A DNA stretch of 64,000 bases from Candidatus Saccharimonadota bacterium (GTDB lineage Bacteria; Patescibacteriota; Saccharimonadia; Saccharimonadales; UBA4665): contig JAQBRY010000001.1 in assembly GCA_028286245.1 (NCBI GenBank), positions 1 to 64,000 on the forward strand, read 5' to 3'. Under the pieces are notes generated by a model, which worked only from the letters and a program-made list of their open reading frames with translations, was not told where the DNA came from and ran no database searches. Position numbers and translations under genes: made by a program. Each line of letters starts with the position of its first letter. The stretch's first letter is position 1. Positions 59,127 through 64,000 of the stretch are shown one piece after another.

Positions 59127-59208
59127 TGTGAATATCGGGTGGGTCATTGTCAAGCACCTTCTTGCATAAATTGGCAATTCGGTAACTCGGGAACTAGCTT
59201 ACGCTGTT

Positions 59209-59291
59209 TGGTGGGCGAGGAGGGACTTGAACCCTCAATCCGAAGAACGCGATTTTGAGTCGCGCGCGTATACCAATTCCGCCACTCGCCC
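59209..59291 (-). tRNA. tRNA-Leu (CAA)
   Basis: On the minus strand: acceptor GGGCGAG with CTCGCCC, encoded CCA, T-arm GGGTTCAAGTCCC, anticodon stem CGCGA/TCGCG around loop CTCAAAA (anticodon CAA), and a long variable arm as class II tRNAs have. Confidence 0.95.
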
Positions 59292-59418
59292 AGGTACTGG
59301 TCACTGGCGAGCCAGCTGATGTTAATGTTTACGCATGTTTTACGAATAATACGTAGGTTACAAGGGGTCATTGTACTATAATTGACTGCACAGGGCTAGC
59401 ATTAGTTCTTTGATACGT

Positions 59419-60762
59419 ATGACTGATCAGCAAACACCGACACCAGCAACTCCAGACCCGCAACCACCGGCGGGCTTTTTGCCTCCCGATCCTGAGCGGA
59501 CGGCTCAGGACGAGCGTTTAGCAGCCGCCCAAATCATCCGAGAAAAAGTGGCCCGCCTCTACACCACCGAGCCGAACGCTGGCCAAGAAATGCAGGAAGC
59601 CGAAGCTGCTACCCATCGTAGTAAGCACCAGCTGTTTATGCACGAGCTTAATAACTCCGGCAAAGACCTGGCGACTATCCAAACCGAGTGGCACCAATAC
59701 TATGTGGGGCTCAACGACCAGGAAAAGCACGAGGTTTGGCAGGAATTTTATTCCAGTAACGCGAATGTTTTATCGCTACCGGCCGCACCGGCAGGGGCCC
59801 AGGCTGCTCACGCTGAGGCTGAGCATAAACATGCGGTGCTTACCAGCCAGCGGCACAAGTCGCAGCGCGCCAAGGCGGCGGCCCGGCCGCGACCTAAACG
59901 CGATTTGCGCTCTCCGCAAGCTATTCGGGCGGCTGTGCGTGATACGGTTACCGCCAACGGCAAGCTCAAAGCCAAGCACCACCTGCAATCACTGCTATTT
60001 GGACTCGGCATGGGTTCGCTAGTGATCTTTATATTTTTGTTTAGCTTTTTTAATGAAGTTATTATTGCTCCTTTTATTCAACCCAGCCGGGCGTCAGCTT
60101 CTACGCCAATCATCGTGGACGCCAACGACACTTCGGTGAGCGCTGATCCGCAGGTGATTATTCCTAAAATTAACGTCCAGATCCCTGTGGACTACACCCA
60201 GACCACCACTAACGAAGAAGATATCCAGAATTCCCTGGAGAGCGGTGTTACGCACTACGCCTCTACCGTTAAACCCGGTGAACAGGGCAATACCGCTATT
60301 TTTGGTCACTCCAGTAACAACATCTTTAATAAGGGCAAGTACAAGTTTGCCTTTGTGCTGCTGCACACCATGGTGCCAGGCGACACGTTCTACCTTTCGT
60401 ATCAGAGTAAAATGTATGTTTATAAAGTAATCGATAAAAAGGTGATTGATCCGTCAGACGTCAGTATCCTTGACCCTATACCTGGTAAGGTCGCCACCGC
60501 CACGCTTATCACCTGTGATCCTCCCGGGACCACACTGCACCGGCTGGCCGTCATCGGCGAGCAAATTTCGCCCGACCCGAGTGGTAATGTGGCCGCAGCC
60601 GCACCAGTAGTTGCAAATGCTGCCGACGCGCTGCCCGGTAACGGACCGTCACTTATGAGTAATATTTTGGCCACCAAGGTGGGAAAAACGGTTGCCGTAC
60701 TTATTATAGTAGGAGCCTTCTTTGCCCTCATGCGCTGGACCAACAAGCCTCGCCGCAAATAG
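59419..60762 (+). CDS. Sortase with long N-terminal region and C-terminal membrane helix
   Basis: 447 residues from ATG 59419. An N-terminal 185-residue Pro, Ala and His-rich helical part, one membrane helix (about 190-210), the sortase barrel with His297 (IFGHSSN), Cys366 (LITCDPPG) and Arg375 (LHRLAVIGE), and a second helix near 422-440 with a basic tail. The layout recalls class C/D sortases, but the long likely cytoplasmic region is unusual. TATAAT at 59377 leaves a leader of about 30 bases without a ribosome site. No substrate gene is adjacent. Confidence 0.88.
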   Translation: MTDQQTPTPATPDPQPPAGFLPPDPERTAQDERLAAAQIIREKVARLYTTEPNAGQEMQEAEAATHRSKHQLFMHELNNSGKDLATIQTEWHQYYVGLNDQEKHEVWQEFYSSNANVLSLPAAPAGAQAAHAEAEHKHAVLTSQRHKSQRAKAAARPRPKRDLRSPQAIRAAVRDTVTANGKLKAKHHLQSLLFGLGMGSLVIFIFLFSFFNEVIIAPFIQPSRASASTPIIVDANDTSVSADPQVIIPKINVQIPVDYTQTTTNEEDIQNSLESGVTHYASTVKPGEQGNTAIFGHSSNNIFNKGKYKFAFVLLHTMVPGDTFYLSYQSKMYVYKVIDKKVIDPSDVSILDPIPGKVATATLITCDPPGTTLHRLAVIGEQISPDPSGNVAAAAPVVANAADALPGNGPSLMSNILATKVGKTVAVLIIVGAFFALMRWTNKPRRK

Positions 60763-60795
60763 TCGCCTGCCCAGCGATAAGCTGATAATACTTGC

Positions 60796-60817
60796 ATAGT
60801 GCGGCCATCCGCACTAT
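60796..60817. terminator. 9-bp inverted repeat after the sortase gene
   Basis: ATAGTGCGG (60796-60804), loop CCAT, CCGCACTAT (60809-60817), then TGTT. A weak terminator; its right arm overlaps the -10 box TATTGT (60815-60820) of the next gene. Confidence 0.45.
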
Positions 60818-60827
60818 TGTTAAGAAT

Positions 60828-61382
60828 ATGGCAGGTCGTGAAGCTATCCCCCAGTACCAAGTTAGTCAGGACGAACTCAAAGCTACCTACGAGACTATTC
60901 ATGCCGGGCTTACCTCTCCGGCACAACTTAATACCCAGATCATAACCGGTAATGGCGATACTTCGCACTCGGTGCTGCTATCACCACTTCTAGCCCAAGA
61001 AGTTGGAGCCGATAATACAACCCGTTACTGCTACGTTAATTCAAGAACTTACGACGATCCCATGCAACGCCCAACCCTTATTCATGTGGTGCTCCGAAGC
61101 GGCGAAATAGATAGTGGCCTGCGAATTGTGCAAGACTATAGATTCATAAAAAAGGTGCCCACGTTTGCAAACCCCACCTATACATACGAGCTAACAAAGC
61201 TAGTGCCAACTCTCACCGATGACGTGGGCTCAGAATCGGCAGGCACTGCAGCCAATAACTCGTCCAGCCTAAGCGACAGCGATAAGATATTTGAGGCCAA
61301 TATGCGCCGAGATATGCAAATAATTACCCATGACGATGTGGCGCTCATAAGCCGACTGGCTATTGCCCTAACAGATGTCTAG
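60828..61382 (+). CDS. Hypothetical protein, 184 aa
   Basis: Not recognised. A soluble mixed alpha/beta protein with a central TLIHVVLRSGEIDSGLRIV segment and a Ser/Asn-rich loop near the C-terminus. TATTGT begins 13 bases before ATG 60828, close to the leaderless rule. The ATG at 60792 lies inside the hairpin region and is less likely. Confidence 0.55.
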   Translation: MAGREAIPQYQVSQDELKATYETIHAGLTSPAQLNTQIITGNGDTSHSVLLSPLLAQEVGADNTTRYCYVNSRTYDDPMQRPTLIHVVLRSGEIDSGLRIVQDYRFIKKVPTFANPTYTYELTKLVPTLTDDVGSESAGTAANNSSSLSDSDKIFEANMRRDMQIITHDDVALISRLAIALTDV

Positions 61383-61387
61383 AATAA

Positions 61388-62464
61388 TTACATAGAAGCG
61401 GCGAGATCAACCAGCTGCCGATCGCTGAGACTGCCGTTTGTTTTAACTTGGTACCAAATGCCACCGTTAACCCAGGTAGCATTATTGCCATACAAATACA
61501 CGGTTTGACCATTCGTTTCAACGGTGTGATAGCCGGCTTGACCTGCGGCAGCGGTCAAAAAGACGTCGCGGAGCGCTTGGCTATCCCAGCTTGAAGCGGT
61601 TTGCTTAATAGCAAAAGACCGCGTATCGCTATTACTATTAAACTGTACATCTACAGTCCCCGGCTTGTAGCTAAGCGCAGCCATAGAAAAGCCGGGAGGT
61701 CGCTTTTCTGGTAGAGCCGCCTTAAAGCCGGCGCGGCTAGAGGCCATCTGTAATTTTATATTTGGAACATTTTGATAAGTGATAAAGCCGCCGAGCAGTA
61801 CCAGGGCGAGACCCACCGTAGCCAGACCGGCCGTCCGTTTGCGGCGCGTTGACTTGGAAAGCTTAACATTCTTAAGAGGCGGCTGGGTGGTAGCAGAGGC
61901 GGCAGCAATTGCTCGTTCAAAAATGTCCAGCGTCGGACGAGTGGCCTGCGACACTTCCTGGGCAGCAGCGCGGGCTTTTTGCTGCATGGCAGTCTGTACT
62001 TGGGCAGTACGGACCGTACCACCAAAGCGATCAATAAAACTGCTTTTAATGGCACTGGAAGCACGGCGGGCGCGGTCCGGGTTAATAGCGTGCACAGAAG
62101 ACTTTTGTACCAAGGCTGCCGAGACAACATCGCTTCGGTTAGCGGGGCCGACTGCTTTTACGCTGCGCTTAAGGCTGGCGCCAGGCTTAGGAACGGCGCT
62201 GCGCATTAATGTCCTACCAGCCTGCGTACCATGTGCAACAGCGTGTGGCGCCGGATGACGAGCAATATCCATAACAGGAGCGGTCACCTGGCTAACAAGC
62301 GGCTGAGGAGCTGCAGCAGGCCGGGGAGCTGCCAAGGCAACGGCTGGACTGGTACCATGGCCAACGACTCCGTCCATCGTGCGCGCCGATCCAGCCTCTA
62401 AAACACCCGTCAGGGCATTATAGGTTTGCCCGTTTATTATGATGGTGTTGGTGTTTTTGTTCAC
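61388..62464 (-). CDS. Membrane protein with basic N-terminus and DUF4367-like outer domain
   Basis: 358 residues from GTG 62464, with AAGGA about 12 bases upstream. A long basic, Ala/Pro-rich cytoplasmic part (1-205), one membrane helix (about 214-232), and an outer domain of about 120 residues with TVYLYGNNATWVNGGIWYQV, resembling DUF4367-type domains found on anti-sigma-like and sporulation proteins. Function unknown. Convergent with the 60828 gene. Confidence 0.6.
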   Translation of the reverse strand: MNKNTNTIIINGQTYNALTGVLEAGSARTMDGVVGHGTSPAVALAAPRPAAAPQPLVSQVTAPVMDIARHPAPHAVAHGTQAGRTLMRSAVPKPGASLKRSVKAVGPANRSDVVSAALVQKSSVHAINPDRARRASSAIKSSFIDRFGGTVRTAQVQTAMQQKARAAAQEVSQATRPTLDIFERAIAAASATTQPPLKNVKLSKSTRRKRTAGLATVGLALVLLGGFITYQNVPNIKLQMASSRAGFKAALPEKRPPGFSMAALSYKPGTVDVQFNSNSDTRSFAIKQTASSWDSQALRDVFLTAAAGQAGYHTVETNGQTVYLYGNNATWVNGGIWYQVKTNGSLSDRQLVDLAASM

Positions 62465-62595
62465 GATTTTGTTTATTCCTTATAAGTGCCACGTCGCAGC
62501 ATAAGCGATTTATATGTATAGTACCGTCTCTAGGCGACCACTGCAAGCAGATTTTTTCGCTTATACCGCTCGCTAGCCTATAATAAAAAACGTTT

Positions 62596-64000
62596 ATGGA
62601 CTACCTTGACCCTAAAAAACGTCTTCAGCACACTATTATCCTGTACATAGGTTACGTATTAATTGGCATTGCAATCCTGATTGGCACCATCGTTTTGGTG
62701 TACCAAGCCTATGGGTTTGGCGTCGACAAAAATGGTACGGTCATTCAAAACGGCATTGTATTCTTTTCGAGCCAACCCAGTTCGGCAAACATCTATATCA
62801 ACGGCAAGTTAAACAAATCTAAAACAAATACTCGCCTGTCACTGCCTTCAAACATATACAATGTGGAACTACAGCGAACAGGTTATGATAGCTGGAAACG
62901 GACCATTAACGTCGAGGGCGGCAAGATACTGAGCTTTGACTATCCGCTCTTAATTCCCAGCAAACTTACTACCACCAAGCTGGCAACATATGACAGCGCG
63001 CCTTCACTAGCAACTCAGAGCCCCGATAGGCGTTGGATTGTCGTCGCTAAGGCGGGTTCGCTGGCGGAATTTGATGTTTATGACACCCGTGATATTGCTA
63101 AAGCCCCCGTTACCATCAGCCTCCCGGCCGGCATACTTACCGCAGCAACTACCAGTCAAAGTTTAGAACTCAGTGAATGGTCAGCCGATAATAGCCACCT
63201 TATTCTCAAGCATCACTACGATACTAAAACCGAGTACATACTGCTCGACAGAGAACAGCCTGAGCAATCGCAAAACTTAACGCAGGCGATTGGGACACCC
63301 TTTAGCGAACTGACCCTCATTGACCGAAAATACGACCAGTACTACGTGTACGATAGCACCGGCCAAACACTGTCAAAAGCAACGCTCAAAGAGCCCACAC
63401 CAAAACCCTATCTCACCAAAGTTCTCGCCTACCACTCATACTCGGATAACACCGTCCTCTATGCCACCCCGTCTGTGTCCGATAAAGGTCTTGTGGCTAT
63501 AAAGGTTCTGGACGGCGACACTACTTACAATATTCGAACCGAACCGGCGGGGACCACATACCTACTGGATCTTACTAAATTCGAAAACAAATTGTACGTG
63601 GTAGCCGGTGCCAGCAGTGATAACCGGGTATTTATATATAAGGATCCGCTCGGCCAAGTAAATGCCACGACTAATAAAGCCGCCACGCCGCTGCAAGTCC
63701 TGCGCGTTAAGCAGGCCAACTACATCAGCTTTTCCAGCAATACCCAGTACGTCATGGTAGAAAACGGCAATGAGTTTGCCGTCTACGACATAAAAGTTGG
63801 TAGTGGCTATAATTACGTTACTAAACCATCGCTCGACGCGCCGCAGCTCCATGCCAGCTGGATGGACGGCAACCGGATTACTTACGTCAGCGGCAGTAAG
63901 CAGGTTATCTTTGATTACGATAATTCCAACGCGCACAGCCTGACGGCTTCCGGGCCGGCCTATAGCTCATTCTTTACGAGACAGTACAATGTTATGCTCA
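62596..64000 (+). CDS. Membrane-anchored PEGA-domain, propeller-like protein, 3' partial
   Basis: Open to the end of the window (468 codons seen). Membrane helix near residues 17-38, then a PEGA-like domain (about 55-110: SSQPSSANIYINGKL ... IYNVELQRTGYDSW), then repeated beta-strand segments (SPDRRWIVVAKAG, WSADNSHLILKHH, FSSNTQYVMVENG) that look like a beta-propeller of WD40/TolB type. Probably an outward-facing scaffold or surface protein. TATAAT at 62579 gives a leader of about five bases. Confidence 0.75.
   Translation, partial: MDYLDPKKRLQHTIILYIGYVLIGIAILIGTIVLVYQAYGFGVDKNGTVIQNGIVFFSSQPSSANIYINGKLNKSKTNTRLSLPSNIYNVELQRTGYDSWKRTINVEGGKILSFDYPLLIPSKLTTTKLATYDSAPSLATQSPDRRWIVVAKAGSLAEFDVYDTRDIAKAPVTISLPAGILTAATTSQSLELSEWSADNSHLILKHHYDTKTEYILLDREQPEQSQNLTQAIGTPFSELTLIDRKYDQYYVYDSTGQTLSKATLKEPTPKPYLTKVLAYHSYSDNTVLYATPSVSDKGLVAIKVLDGDTTYNIRTEPAGTTYLLDLTKFENKLYVVAGASSDNRVFIYKDPLGQVNATTNKAATPLQVLRVKQANYISFSSNTQYVMVENGNEFAVYDIKVGSGYNYVTKPSLDAPQLHASWMDGNRITYVSGSKQVIFDYDNSNAHSLTASGPAYSSFFTRQYNVML

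Noticed and set aside
1-64000. UGA recoding (code 25 as in SR1/Gracilibacteria)
   Set aside because: TGA ends clear genes (1737-1739, and ATGA overlaps at 20359, 38545, 45824, 46726), so the standard bacterial code holds.
1-64000. CRISPR arrays, insertion sequences, integrases, prophage genes
   Set aside because: I saw no spaced direct repeats of suitable length, transposase or phage structural genes.

Overview
The window looks like chromosomal DNA of a Candidatus Saccharibacteria (TM7, Patescibacteria/CPR) bacterium. This is an inference from gene content: sortases with an LPxTG-type surface protein, a compact gene layout, a reduced aspartyl-tRNA synthetase, and several genes otherwise typical of Actinobacteria, the known hosts of this phylum. 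TGA is used as an ordinary stop (for example at 1737-1739), so the Gracilibacteria/SR1 code does not apply. I see no rRNA, CRISPR array, prophage or insertion sequence. Two tRNA genes are present: Ser-GGA and Leu-CAA.

Layout. 1-1250: the end of an ice-binding-like (DUF3494) surface protein with an LPNTG sorting signal, overlapping its sortase. 1.2-12.2 kb: mostly single small genes (Nudix, PD-(D/E)XK nuclease, HAD, 2H phosphoesterase, hydrolase, PAS, methyltransferase, DsbA/FrnE-like, membrane proteins). 12.2-14.3 kb: a lipid cluster (CDP-alcohol phosphotransferase, CDP-archaeol-synthase-like protein, diacylglycerol-kinase-like protein). 15-20 kb: GH15-like hydrolase, a PRTase-like protein, a lipoprotein and a GAD-less AspRS. 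19.9-24.1 kb: a MarR-MMPL-MFS drug-efflux operon with a visible operator. 24.1-26.7 kb: an FHA-PP2C phosphatase paired with a PRTase-like protein. 27.3-31 kb: a membrane-anchored solute-binding protein with a histidine kinase and a receiver. 32-40 kb: an OmpR-type two-component system, a MacB-like ABC exporter, and a flavin electron-transfer operon (FMN-binding protein, ApbE, RnfD-like/ferredoxin-reductase fusion). 40-44.2 kb: ABC-F, a MshC-like cysteine ligase and a divergent MshB/PIG-L-like deacetylase. 44.4-50.2 kb: RRM protein, a complete oxidative pentose-phosphate operon, malic enzyme. 50.3-64 kb: MarP-like protease, MacB-like exporter, PyrH, exonuclease III, further hydrolases, a second sortase, and a PEGA protein cut by the window end.

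How it fits together. The pentose-phosphate operon and malic enzyme would make NAD(P)H. The RnfD-like reductase could pass those electrons to an exported, covalently flavinylated protein. The MshC/MshB-like pair suggests a mycothiol-like low-molecular-weight thiol, and MarP and the DsbA-like protein fit a redox- and acid-stress setting on an actinobacterial host.

Two regulatory patterns recur. First, at least twenty genes have a -10 hexamer starting exactly 12 bases before the A of the ATG, so their mRNAs are probably leaderless, while internal operon genes use AAGGAG-type sites. Second, tandem 7-mers of the TTTAAGC-N4-TTTAAGC type with an 11-base repeat sit 9-10 bases before the -10 of the two-component system, of the flavin operon and of a small gene at 26832, which is PhoB-like promoter geometry.
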